Shown here one piece after another: positions 32,020 through 42,401 of a DNA stretch of 64,000 nucleotides. The notes beneath the pieces were generated by a model. That model saw only the letters and a list, made by a program, of their open reading frames with translations. It ran no database searches and was not told the DNA's origin. The position numbers and the translations under genes were made by a program. The stretch spans positions 1,394,001 through 1,458,000 of the forward strand of contig JALUTQ010000003.1 of NCBI GenBank assembly GCA_032718865.1, in the 5' to 3' direction. Origin of the DNA: Tilletia caries (taxonomy: Eukaryota > Basidiomycota > Exobasidiomycetes > Tilletiales > Tilletiaceae). Within the stretch, counting starts at the first letter, position 1; every line of letters starts with the position of its first letter.

Positions 32020-32695
32020 GCATGGGCTCATCCGCTCATCATATACGTCATGTGTGACAATTCACGGCGGAGAGCTCGAAGGGTAGCGAAGCTACCCTGA
32101 GAGCGAGGCGCGGTAAGCGGCAGTCCATATTGATTCATCAACTGTGGCCTGTGAACACCGATCAGGTACGCATCACACATGTTACATTACAGCTTTGGCC
32201 TTTGGGGAGATCTATCTGCTCATCATCTATGGTGTGTGGAAAATCATGGCGGAGAGCTCGAAGGGTAGCGAAGGTACCCTGAGAGCGAGGCGCGGTAAGC
32301 GTCAGTCCATATTGATTCATCAACTGTGGCCTGTGGGCACCGATCATTACGCAATACACATGTTCCGTTACACCTTTGGGGAGTTCTATCTGCTCATCAT
32401 CTATGTTGTGTGGAAAATCATGGCGGAGAGCTCGAAGGGTAGCGAAGCTACCCTGAGAGCGAGGCGCGGAGGGCGTCTATGTCATTTGGATGATTGACTG
32501 TGGCCCGTGGGTCACCTATAAGGCATTCAGGTACGTACATAGACATGTCACCTTCCAACTTTGGGGAGATCTATCTCCTATCTGCTCATCATCTATGTTG
32601 TGTGGAAAATCATGGCGGAGAGCTCGAAGGGTAGCGAAGCTACCCTGAGAGCGAGGCGCGTAGGGCGTCTATGTCATTTGGATGATTGACTGTGC
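32020..32695. repeat. Tandem array with GGGTAGC hairpin cores
   Basis: Four copies of a 173-192-bp unit, cores at about 32066, 32249, 32421 and 32613. Each core contains GGGTAGCGAAGCTACCC, a 7-bp stem with a GAA loop; the second copy has one stem mismatch. An inverse copy of the core lies at about 31030-31055. Confidence 0.75.
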
Positions 32696-34519
32696 CAAGT
32701 GCTTCTGGACCATTGTTTGGGTATGCCATCCACATCTGACAGGTCACAGCATTGAGCACGTCTTTTGAGAATTCGAGTCTAAGATATTCAGACCAAGCAT
32801 TAAGCAACATCAGTCCACAAGGCATGCAGTCTCTTGCTACTTTTCATCTCCCGTTCATGTTCTAATTTCTATAAACTCATGGCCTCAAAAAGTCTGGGGA
32901 ACACTCTGGCTCAAAAGCCAGGCCGGTGGAATAGGTGTATACACATGTCATCTCCTCTTTGATTGCGTATAGACTGGTGTAAAAATAATAATCCACAGAG
33001 AAGAATGAGTCTGCAACCGGACGAGATCAAGGGGGAGGAAAAAAGATGAGTCACGAGAGGGTGATGATGCGCTAGAGGGTGGGCGGAAAAAAGGAGAGGA
33101 AGGAGCACAGAGACTGGAAAGAAAGATATACAGTTAGCACTCAGCAGCGCAGATGGTGATAGGAAATCCTTAACTTGATGTGCTTCGTTGCTACTTGCTG
33201 TAGAGAGACGTCGGTGGCAGGGGGAAGGGAAATGGTATGGGGGTGAGGGAGTGGTGGTGGTGGGCGCTTCGGGCCTTCGGAGTTAAGAGCTTTGCTGCTA
33301 ATTTCCATGATCATGGACTAAATCCGAAGTGCTCGACTTTCCGTCACTAATAAAGTACACCTCAAACTGCTCCGAATGAGCTGAAATTTGGACACGTAAC
33401 GTAGAATCATATGAACCCCGGGGCTTAGAAAATCTGAGGAGGTTTGAGGCGGAATTGCGAAAAAAATTTCTATTGATGTTGCAATGAACAATACGGCCGT
33501 AAGGGGCCGGGGCCGATAGAAACCCAGAACTAAAGTCTGGGTAAAGGAGGAGGAGATGGAGATTCCCCTTCAGCCCGACGCCCCACTTCGCTCCGAGCCC
33601 CCACGTCGGGCGAGTCCGGAGAAGCGGGCGGCGATGGACTCCGCCATCGATCAGCTCCTGACATGGGACGTGATCGAGCCGAGTTCGAGCCCGGTGTCCT
33701 ATCCTGTCCTCATGGTCCGCCAATACAACAAGTGGCGGTTCTGTGTAGACTACAGGCAGCTGAATGCGGTCACAGTGGCAGACCGATCCCCCCTTCCAAC
33801 CACTGATGCCGTCTTCCACACCCTGATGGGGAAATCCTGTTTCAGCTCCTTGGACGCCATCAGAGGCTATCATCAGATGATGGTAAAGCCTGAGGACCGG
33901 TGGAAGACCGCATTTGTCTGCCACCGATGCTTGTTCCAGTACAAGACGGTGCCATTCGGCCTCAGAAACGCCCCTTCTGGCTTTCAACGTCTTATGGACA
34001 AGATCCTTGGGGAGCTCCGATGGAAAGAAGCAGTGGTTTATATTGATGACACGGTGGTGGCTACGGAGACATTGGAGGAGCAGGTGGCGGCTTTGGACAC
34101 CCTTCTCACCCGGGCCACCGCAGCTGGCCTGAAGTTTTCCCCCAGCAAATGCACCTTCGCCGTACCATCCCTCGTCCTGTTGGGACGGAAGGTCTCGGGT
34201 GCTGGCGTCGCGGTGTGGGAGGATCGTGCTCGGGCGGTCGAGGATTTGCCTCGCCCTCGTACGCTCCAGGACCTCTACCACGCCTTGGGCCTTTTCGGCT
34301 ACTACCGAATCTTCATTCGTAGTTACGCGGCGTTGGCGGAGCCTTTGACTCGGTTGACGAAGGGGTGGCGGTATGAGAACGTAGGAGGTCGGACGCGACT
34401 GGTCAATGTGAAAGGGGAAGCGGTGTCAGCGGAGAAGACTGCCCTCGATGAGCAAGAGGACAGCTTCCAACGCTTGAAACGCAGCGTTACGAGCTCACCA
34501 GTTCTCGCCCATCCCGACC

Positions 34520-34590
34520 CGACTCGTCCGTACGTCATGTACGTGGATGCCAGCAAGAAAGCATACGCAGCTGTCTTGCACCAGGTGTTC
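34520..34590 (+). other. RNase H N-terminal half (element C)
   Basis: Encodes RPYVMYVDASKKAYAAVLHQ: the first beta-hairpin of a Ty3-type RNase H with the first catalytic Asp. In ordinary Ty3 elements the (H)PVAY-SR strand would follow within about 20 residues. Here it is about 500 residues away. Confidence 0.85.
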
Positions 34591-36111
34591 GTGGACGATT
34601 GTCCGCCTCCTCCCATTCCCTTCACCTCCGCAGGCTTGAATACTTTGGGACTCAACGAACTTCCCTCTGTTGTCGCCAAGGAGCGTTGGGCTTCGTGGGT
34701 GCGGTCCGATCCTGTGTTCCGTGCTGCATTCCATCGCGCTCAAACGACCGACGATGCGGAGTGGACGGTTCGGGAGGGCATTCTTATCCGTCGACCGGAC
34801 GGCAAGATCGCGCTTCCCTACGCTGGTCTGTCGTTGGCGCTTCGCGATGCGCATGACAGCCGTGGCCATTTTGGATTCACCAAGACCTTCCTTGCGGTCT
34901 CCCGACACTTCTGGCGTCTGCGGGCGTGGATCCGTCATTGCCCGTCTTGCTTGAAGACGAAGCTGGCGCCGAAGGTGGGGGAGATGGACATCTCGGCGGA
35001 CACGAGCCTGCCCTTTGAGGCGATTGCGACGGACCTGGTTCTCGGTCTACCTCGGACGCGCTCGGGGAATGACGCCGTCCTTGTTGTCCAAGACGCCTTC
35101 AGTCGCATGGTGCTTCTGCATCCGTGCAGTTCGGCCATCGATAGCCCCGGGATTGCCTCGATCCTGAGCGACCGGGTTCTCCGTCTCGGGTGGAAGCCTA
35201 AGCGTCTGATTTCCGACTCCGAGGCGCGCATGACGGGCGAGATGATGCAGGCCCTCGCTGCTTCCTTGGGGGCCGAGCTGACTCCGTCGTCCCCTCATCA
35301 CCAGCAGGCCAATTCGGTGGAGCGTTTCATTCAGACGGTGGAGGGCGTTCTGCAGGCGATGAGCCAAGGGGATCACGCGCACTGGGATCCACGCATCGTC
35401 CCGGCTGTGGAAGTGGCGATGAACGCTATGCCGAGTGTAACGACTGGGGAGCGCCCGTTCGACTTGGTGTTCGTCTCTCACCCAGACGTTCCTCATGCGA
35501 CATTCGATCTCAGGGAAAGCGATGGCGTAGCCTCTTTCGCCGAGCGCCTTGCGGCGGCCGACGCCCGTCTTGACGAGGCTCGGCAGGTGATCGAGCGCGA
35601 ACGCCAGAAGCAGAAGTCTCGGTACGATCGTCGACGTGCGCCTTTGCCGTCCCTTCAGGTGGATGACGAGGTCTACGTCCGCCTCCGCGATCGACCTCTG
35701 CCCGGAGCTCCGACTGGGAAGTTTGCTCCCGGTAAGGCCGGGCCGTACCGTGTCCGCCGGGTGCTCTCCCCCCACCGCGTGCTCCTGGACATCTCCGACA
35801 CGTCGGTTTCTGACTCCGAGTTCAACGTCGAGCAGCTTGACGTTGCGCCGGTCGATGACGATCCGTTCGTTGGACAGCGCGTTGTCCCTCGCTCCGCTGT
35901 CGGTCCTTCCGCAGTCGCGTCGGTGGATCGTTCGGATGTCGAGGAGGACTTGCCTGGAGAGGAGGACTCTGCTGTGCGACCGGAGCGTGCTCGTCGGCCA
36001 CCGCGTGCTTTGGAGGGGTTTCACGTCGGCGTTCAATCGGTGGATCCGACGCTGCTAAGGGGACCGCACTACAGTCCACGTCGCGTGGAGGTAGGAGGAG
36101 ACTCAGTGCTG

Positions 36112-36426
36112 CTCTACGAACGTCCAGTCGCGTTCTTGAGCCGACTCACCACGATCTCGGAAAAGCGCCTCGTCGCCCCCGAGCTGGAGCTGTCGTGCCT
36201 TGCCTGGGCGTTCGCCAAGTGGTGCCATTTGCTGGAAGGGGCGGAGATCACCGTGGTGACCGATCACCAGCCCCTTGGACCCATGTTGTCTGCGTCGGCG
36301 GGTCAGGTGTATGGTCCGGTCATCAGCCGATGCCGAGCGCTGCTGAGTCCCCATCTGCACAACCTCCGATTTGTCCACCGTTCCGGAAAGTCGCACACCA
36401 ACGCCGACAGCCTCTCCCGCCTGGTT
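36112..36426 (+). other. RNase H C-terminal half (element C)
   Basis: Encodes YERPVAFLSRL, ELELSCLAWAF, ITVVTDHQPL and KSHTNADSLSRL, which are in order the remaining strands, helix and catalytic Glu, Asp and Asp of RNase H. It lies after the integrase GPY module at the extreme C-terminus of Pol. Confidence 0.87.
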
Positions 36427-36471
36427 CCCGAGGAGTGATCCGGGTCGATCACCTTTCAAGGGGGGGGGGCA

Positions 36472-36756
36472 TGTGCTAGTAGTAGTGGTATTCTCTTCTC
36501 TCTTCCCTTCAGCTCTCTCATTTCCTCTCTCTCACTTGCTCTCTTACTTGCTGCCAGTGATAGCTGACCCCACGTGGTAACTCCACGTGGTCTCACTATC
36601 TTATCTCCCTTTCTCCTCCACTTTTCTCTTTCTTCTCCACTTTTCTCTCACGCTCACGCCTTGGCTTCATCACCTTCTCGCTGCTCTTCACTGTAACTAG
36701 TTCTCTCCTACAACGAATCACACTTGACTTACTTGTACGTGCATAGCACTAGTACA
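36472..36756 (+). repeat. 3' LTR of element C
   Basis: 285 bp, nearly identical to the 5' LTR; followed by GCCAG and then the B pol frame. Confidence 0.9.
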
Positions 36757-37297
36757 GCCAGTCCAGAGAAGCGGGCGGCCATAAACTCCGCGATTGAGCA
36801 GCTGCTCGACTGGGAGGTGATCGAGCCCTCCCAGAGTCCCGTCTCGTTCCCGGTCGTGATGGTAAAGCAGAACTCAAAGTGGAGGTTCTGTGTCGACTAT
36901 CGGCAGCTCAATTCAAAGACCGTGCCGGATCGCTATCCCCTTCCGACGATCGACGCGATCTTTCAGACTCTCACTGGCAAAAAGTTGTTTAGCTCCCTCG
37001 ACGCCATCAGAGGGTATCACCAGCTCGGCGTCGCTGCAGAAGATCGATGGAAAACGGCTTTTGTTTGCCATCGCGGTCTCTACCAGTATAAACGAGTCCC
37101 CTTCGGCCTCCGCAACGCCCCAGCGATCTTCCAGCGTCTCATGGACAAGGTCCTCGGCAGTATACGCTGGCAGCAGGCGGTGGTGTACATCGATGACGCT
37201 GTCATCGCTACCGACACCCTCGAGGAGCACAACTCCGCACTCACTACCTTACTCAAGAACGCGATGTCGGTCGGGCTCAAATTTAGCCCGGCTAAGG

Positions 37298-38085
37298 TAA
37301 GGTTGTCCCCGGAGTAACGCGGAGAGCTCCGCCTCCGCACTTCCAAATTCCGCCGGAATTTTGACTTTCTGAGGCGAGCTCCGCCTCCGCAGACTAAGAC
37401 AGAGCGGAAAAAACCAGCTCCGCGTTCCGACGGAATTATACAAAAGTTGAAATCCCAGCTCCGCGCTCCGCGTTTTTTCTGTGCGTTTTCATAATGCTCC
37501 TCCGTGCTCCGTGTATGCGGAGCTCGGAATTCCGCGGAATTCCGTCGCAGCGCAGTGGTGGTATAAGTTGCTCTCAGAATGACTCTAATACACTCAGAGC
37601 TATACATTCACCATCCGACATTGTTGCGGTATTGACTCCAGTGCTATTTTTGAAGTTCTCAACGGATGATGATGCCTGTTTTATCCCCTGCGGGTGTCTC
37701 GAGGATGCCTATTTTTCTCGGAATTCCGCACTTTCCGCGGAAATTTTGCGGAATTCCGGCGGAGCGCACCCGAAATGAGGTCACGTGACCCTATTTTTCG
37801 ACTATCACGTGACCTCACAGCTCCGTCGGAATTCCGCGGAAATTCCGCCGGAATTTTCACACAATTTTGACGACTCCGCGCTCCGCACTTTTGGCAAGTA
37901 GGCCCAGGATTGGGCTCCGCCTCCGCACAAATTCCGGCGGAGTCCTCCAAGCGGACTCCGTGCTTTTTTAAGATCAAAAATTTCTCGAAAGTGAGCTCCG
38001 CGCTCCGCCTCCGGCGGAGCCCTCCGTCGGAGGAGTGCGGAGTCCGCAAAACCCCAGCTCCGCGTCAACTCCGGGGACAACCTTA
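37298..38085. mobile_element. Element F: CTCCG-rich MITE-like element in the pol of B
   Basis: 788 bp with perfect 18-bp terminal inverted repeats (TAAGGTTGTCCCCGGAGT and its inverse), flanked by the 8-bp duplication GGCTAAGG (37290-37297 and 38086-38093). The interior is packed with CTCCGC/GCGGAG words and GGAATTCCGCGG-type palindromes and has no coding capacity. The 8-bp duplication suggests hAT. Its removal restores the RT frame of B. Confidence 0.88.
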
Positions 38086-40475
38086 GGCTAAGGGCACCTT
38101 CGCCGTGCCGAGCCTCACTCTCCTCGGTCGCAAGGTCTCGGGTGCCGGCGTCGCTATCTGGGCTGATCGTGCTCAGGCCGTTCAGGCGTTGGCTCGCCCT
38201 TCGACGCTGCAAGACCTATACCACACGCTCGGTTTGTTTGGCTATTATCGAGCGTTCATCCACAAGTTCGCGGAGAAGGCTGCGCCGCTAACACGACTCC
38301 TCAAGGGCTGGAAGTACGAATCCGTTGACGGGCAGACTCGGCTGGTGAACGCTGAAGGAAAAGCGGTGTCCGCCGGTCGTGTTCCGCTGTCTTGGGGGGC
38401 TGAACAACAGGACAGTTTCAAGGCTCTTCGCGCCGCCGTTGCGAATCCTCCCGTCCTGGCCCACCCGGATCCTTCTCGACCGTACATCCTTTACACGGAT
38501 GCCTCGAAGGATGCTCTCGCGGCCATCCTACACCAAGTCTCGACCGCTCACACTCCGGGCGTAGTCTCCGACGCTGTCGCTCGGTTGAACACCCTTTCGG
38601 TTCCCGACCTGCCTTCGGACTTTGCTCGGGAACGGTGGAATGCTTGGTTGTTGGAGGATCGCCACTTCGGGCCCATTCTGCGATCTGTCCGGGCTGATCC
38701 GGCCTTGGTTCCCGACTGGGTCGTTCGTGAGGATGTGCTGGTCCGTCGCAGCGATGACCGGGTCGCGTTGCCGGCTGCGGGGTTGTCGACGGTGCTGAAG
38801 CGGATTCACGACGAGGGCGGCCATTTCGGGTTCTGGAAGACGTTCTTGGCGGTCGGTCGTCACTTCTGGCGACCCCAGTTGTCGACAGCCGTTCGCGCAT
38901 GGATGAAGCACTGCGACCTCTGTCGCCAAACCAAGACCGCTCCAAAGACGGGTGTGTTGGATATCTCGCAGGATCCGACGCTACCTTTCGATCACATCTC
39001 CATCGATTTGATTTACGGGTTTCCGCGGTCTCGCTCGGGCAACGACGCCGCCCTCGTGGTGCAAGATCTCTTCTCGCGCATGATCTTGCTCGCACCATGC
39101 ACGAAAGAGATCACCGCGGAAGGGGTCGCCGCCATCATCAGCGATCGAGTACTTCGGTTTGGATGGCGCCCGCGGCGCATCGTGTCGGATTCCGAGGCTC
39201 GCGTGTCTGGCTCGATCATGACACAGCTTTGTGCGTCGCTAGGAGCAGTAGGCACCCCATCGAGCCCGTACCACCAACAGGCGAACAGCGTGGAACGGGC
39301 GGTCCAGACGGTGCAGCGTGTGCTCCAGGTCATGGCGTTGGACTCCAAAGCGCATTGGGATCGTCGTCTCCTTCCGGCGGTCGAACTGGCGATGAACGGC
39401 AGCCCTTCGACGGTGACCGGCCAGCGTCCCTTTGACCTCGTCTTCCTGAGCCACCCGTCGGTCGTTCATGCCGTGTTCGACGCGGACGAACATCTAGGCG
39501 TCAGCTCTTTCTCTGAGCGACTGGCGGCGGCCCAGGAACGCCTCGAAGAGGCTCGTCGACACATCCTGGTCGCCCGGCAGGAGCAGAAGCGTCGGTTCGA
39601 CCAACGTCGCGCGCAGCCTTCGCTGATTGTTCCCGGCATGCGTGCGTGGATCCGTCTGAAGGATCGGCCGGTCGCGGGTGCCACGGCCGACAAGCTCGAC
39701 GCTCAGAAACTCGGTCCTTTCCCCATTCTCGAGGTCGTCTCGGCTCACCGTGTCCGTCTCGATCTCCCCGCCGGTCTCGACATCGATCCCGTGCTCAGTA
39801 TTGAGCAGCTGGACCTCGAGCCCCTCGCCGACGATCCCTTTGCCGCCGACCGCGCCATTCCCTCCGCGCCGTCGCCCTCACCGTTCGTTCGCGAGGAGGA
39901 TGTGTCGGTCCGTCCCGCCGATTCCTCGGCTTCCGTCGTCGTTGAGCCTGACGGGGATGCGGATGAGGGACTTCGCTTGCCGCCGCGCGTGAGACGCCCT
40001 CCGCTCGGCCTCCAGGACTTCCACCTGACGACGGTTCGCGCTGCTCCTTCTCCTGCGCTACAGGACCTGCTTCTCGGCTCCCTGTTCAGGCCTCAAACGC
40101 TGCAGGAAGGAGATACGCTGCTCACGCTCACGGAGCGGCCAGTCGCGTTCATCTCGCGTCTTACCTCCGCCGCCGAGTCCAAACTCGTGGCTGCCGATCT
40201 CGAGCTTGTGTGTCTGGCCTGGACATACCAGAAGTTCTCACACTTGCTCGAGGGTGTTATTACGACCATAGTCACGGACCACGCGCCCATGGAGAGGATG
40301 CTCCGGTCAACCAATTCCATTGCATACGGGCCAATAATCACTCGCTGCCGGGCCGTCATCATGCCTCACCTGGCCAACCTCCGGTTCGTTTACCGCCCGG
40401 GCCCCCGCCACACCAATGTGGACGCGCTCTCTCGGCTGCCAACAAATACTGTCGACCAGGAACGGCCGACTTTGT

Positions 40476-40494
40476 TGGGGGGGGGGGGGGGGGG
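40476..40494 (+). promoter_or_regulatory. Polypurine tract of element B
   Basis: An almost pure run of about 18 G directly before the 3' LTR. The position fits the plus-strand primer of reverse transcription; C has a shorter G run at the same place. Confidence 0.7.
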
Positions 40495-40495
40495 A

Positions 40496-40855
40496 TGTGC
40501 TGGCAAGTAGCCAGTAATCAGTGATGCAGTTTTCCCCATTTCTCTTTCTCCATTCTCTTTCTCTATGACTGCTGATTCCGATCCGATCCGATCCGACTCT
40601 GACACGTGGTTTCCACTCCAGTGCCTCACAAACGTTACGCCACGTGCCATTTTCTTCCTTTCTTCTTCTTCTTTTTCTCATCACTCGCCACAGCGGCTTC
40701 TCTCTCTTCTCCGCCTCGGCTATTTAAGCCACTGTGTCTCATTTCCCCCTCCTGTAATTAGTCCGCCACTGCATACTTGTTTCATCTCAGTTCTTCCCGA
40801 ACACAGTCCTTAGTGCAAGCTAGGTGATTAGATTATCTCGGCCTGTGTTCGCACA
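40496..40855 (+). repeat. 3' LTR of element B
   Basis: 360 bp; same ends as the 5' LTR. Confidence 0.92.
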
Positions 40856-40865
40856 CCTCTTCACC

Positions 40866-41590
40866 CTCAGCAAAAAGTTGCGGCGGTAGACCAGAGGTAT
40901 ACCGTCGGCTGTATCCATGCCTCTGTAACGCCGGTGGTAGGCCTCCGACTTTATCGCTGTATCACCGCTGGATTTTGCTCACTCTGTCCGGTTGGCCTCT
41001 GGTCACCATCTCAGCGAATAAGACTCGTTTCTACACCCGGCGGTTCTCGGCGGCAGCTCAGCGGCTATGCCGCTACTCCATCCTCACCGCCTCACCGTTC
41101 CTGGCGGCGTCACCCATTTGTCCGTCTGTGCGGACACCCGTCCGTCCTGCCTCAGGTTGCAGCGCCTGTCCCTACACTCTGCCAGCCTGCACACGGGTGA
41201 CTACATCCTCAGCGTGCCATCTGTTCTCGTCACTGCTATGTAGAAATCGCGTCAAACGACGTTGTTGCGTCTTTTTTTTCACGATCACCTTGCTCCATTT
41301 TGCTGCAGGGACGGTTCGGACTTAACATAAAAAAAATTCCACGTGGGCTTCGCTAACCATTCGCGGGGAGAAACGGCTGTTGCCAACCAGGGGCGGTTGA
41401 CAGCCGGTGAATGAGTGTCATGATGTCATCCATTTTTGCAGGTTGCCGTGACAACGCCACGGCAAGGCGCCGGTTGCCGCCGATGTACAGACGGTGGTCA
41501 GCGGCTCACCACAACCTGGCTGGAAGGCCGCTGGGTAACCGCAGGTGGACCGCCGCTAACCCGCCATAGCAAAACGGATTTTTTGCTGAG
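40866..41590. mobile_element. Element H: TIR element next to B
   Basis: 725 bp bounded by CTCAGCAAAAA and its inverse TTTTTGCTGAG, flanked by CTTCACC on both sides (40859-40865 and 41591-41597). No coding capacity. The interior is GC-rich, with repeated GCCGGT/GGCGG words. Element B inserted only a few bases from its left end. Confidence 0.6.
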
Positions 41591-41660
41591 CTTCACCTCT
41601 CTCTCACTCTCTTCACAGGCCTAGAAGCTCAACAAGTCATGTAATAGAAGCGATCGAAGT

Positions 41661-42401
41661 CAAGGCTCGGCCAATTATTATAAGTTGTCCATTTTTGGTT
41701 CGCAGTTAAGTTTAGTTGCAGTTGGAACCCGGCGCCGGCGCCCGCAGTTTAGTTTAGTCACAGTTTAGCCACTTACTATCATTACAGTTAACTTAATTTT
41801 GAGCCTGTCACTATACGTTACTTACAGTTATTTATAGTAACTTAATCGCGTCTCAGTCACCCAATTCACGCGGTATCTGCCTCAAGATGTCTGGTACTAT
41901 TCCATTTTGCCTTCAGGCACGTACTTTGCCGCCTCTGAGCTCGCTCGTACATATTTCCTCTCTTGACTACCTCCAAAGACTCATGCTTTTTAGTTATTTA
42001 TAGTTACTTGTTACAGTAATTATTAGTTACTGTGGGCACAGTTGTTAAGAGTTAATTGTTCCAGTTATTGTTAGTTACTGCATACAGTTATTAATAGTTG
42101 ACTACTATAGTTGTCATTAGTTACTGTGCGCACTGTGAGTAACTTTAAGTAATTGTAAGTAACTATAAGTAGCTATAAGTTCGCACTGTAATAGCTGTGA
42201 GTAACTGTAAGTTGGGTCAAATTTTCAGCTTGCGAACGGCAACTGCTAGTAACTATAAGTTACCGTGTCCGGGCCCATACAGTTTAAGTTGACTTAATTT
42301 TTCCGGAGGCTCCGCCGCCCGCAGTTTAGTCACAGTTTAACTAGATTAAGTTAACTTACCCGCAGTTGCAGTTAGGTAAGTTGGTAAGTTGCCGAGCCTT
42401 G
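41661..42401. mobile_element. hAT-type MITE, second copy
   Basis: 741 bp with terminal inverted repeats CAAGGCTCGGC(C/A)A and an 8-bp duplication ATCGAAGT (41653-41660 and 42402-42409). Internal AGTAACTATAAGT-like repeats. The inward-read right end begins CAAGGCTCGGCAACT, identical to the left end of the MITE at 10527. No coding capacity. Confidence 0.87.

Larger units (their letters stand above)
28903..33544. mobile_element. Element E: 4.6-kb non-autonomous TIR element in the pol of C
   Basis: Bounded by TTACCCAGACTT (28903-28914) and its exact inverse AAGTCTGGGTAA (33533-33544). It splits the C pol frame between GRPGL and MEIPLQPDA. About 39 bases left and 9 bases right of these ends are also not explained by pol, and no target duplication is evident, so the true ends may lie slightly outside. 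The interior has no transposase; it holds two tandem arrays, hairpins and short satellites. Superfamily unknown. Confidence 0.65.
27043..36438 (+). pseudogene. Pol of element C: PR-RT-(RNase H N-half)-IN-(RNase H C-half), interrupted
   Basis: The frame opens at 27043, overlapping the gag end by 25 nt around a run of five T. Protease DTGASLSTID lies near 27931. TGA at 28201-28203 breaks the frame; it continues in phase to about 28863 (ALDGRPGL). After element E it resumes near 33556 and runs 960 codons without a break. RT has YIDDTV; RNase H N-half is YVDASKKAYAAVLHQV (Asp codon 34546). Integrase has an HX4H...CX2C finger, Asp 35032, Asp 35215, Glu 35320 and a GPY motif (35739 region). RNase H C-half has PVAFLSRL, Glu 36181/36187, VTDHQ Asp 36262 and NADSLSRL Asp 36406. 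The stop at 36436 precedes the polypurine tract. This is the clearest uninterrupted copy of the unusual domain order. Confidence 0.9.
25189..36756 (+). mobile_element. Element C: relative of B inserted in the pol of B
   Basis: Two 285-bp LTRs (25189-25473, 36472-36756; TGTGCTAGTAG...CTAGTACA) flanked by the target duplication GCCAG (25184-25188 and 36757-36761). I see at least two LTR differences. PBS-like TGGTGATGAGAG at 25474. A G-rich polypurine tract precedes the 3' LTR (36459-36471). Contains element E in pol. Confidence 0.92.
23876..40510 (+). pseudogene. Pol of element B: PR-RT-(RNase H N-half)-IN-(RNase H C-half), interrupted
   Basis: Protease with DTGATLSCID (about 24211), then a linker domain (FDVLPAF..GLCLGLDF; PVDASCLAPGVDYT). 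A TAG at 24830-24832 breaks the frame after HIGDL; the frame continues to ALDGRPGRI. Element C interrupts at 25189, and the frame resumes at 36762 (SPEKRAA, FCVDYRQLN, YIDDAV about 37187). Element F interrupts at 37298, and the frame resumes in phase at 38094. RNase H begins at YTDASKDALAAILHQ (Asp codon 38498). Next comes integrase: zinc finger with CDLC, catalytic Asp 39005, Asp 39188 and Glu 39293, and LGPFPI. The rest of RNase H then follows: PVAFISRL, Glu 40202, VTDH Asp 40277, VDALSRL Asp 40421. Apart from the nonsense codon and nested insertions the frame is continuous. Confidence 0.88.
21123..40855 (+). mobile_element. Element B: Ty3-like retrotransposon with split RNase H, holding nested insertions
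   Basis: Two 360-bp LTRs (21123-21482, 40496-40855; TGTGCTGGC...TTCGCACA) are flanked by the target duplication CCTCT (21118-21122 and 40856-40860). I see about three differences between the LTRs. The insertion is almost 20 kb because element C (25189-36756) and element F (37298-38085) lie inside pol. Without them it would be about 7.4 kb. Gene order is gag, intron, protease, RT, RNase H N-half, integrase, RNase H C-half. Confidence 0.92.

Noticed and set aside
32144..32497. Plus-strand 117-residue frame in the second E array
   Set aside because: It is generated by reading through two tandem units with a hairpin core; no independent support.
28903..33544. Element E as a PIF/Harbinger or Helitron element
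   Set aside because: The flanking TTA and TAA are inverse, not a direct TWA duplication. There is no Helitron TC start or CTRR end, and the GC hairpin is at the wrong end.
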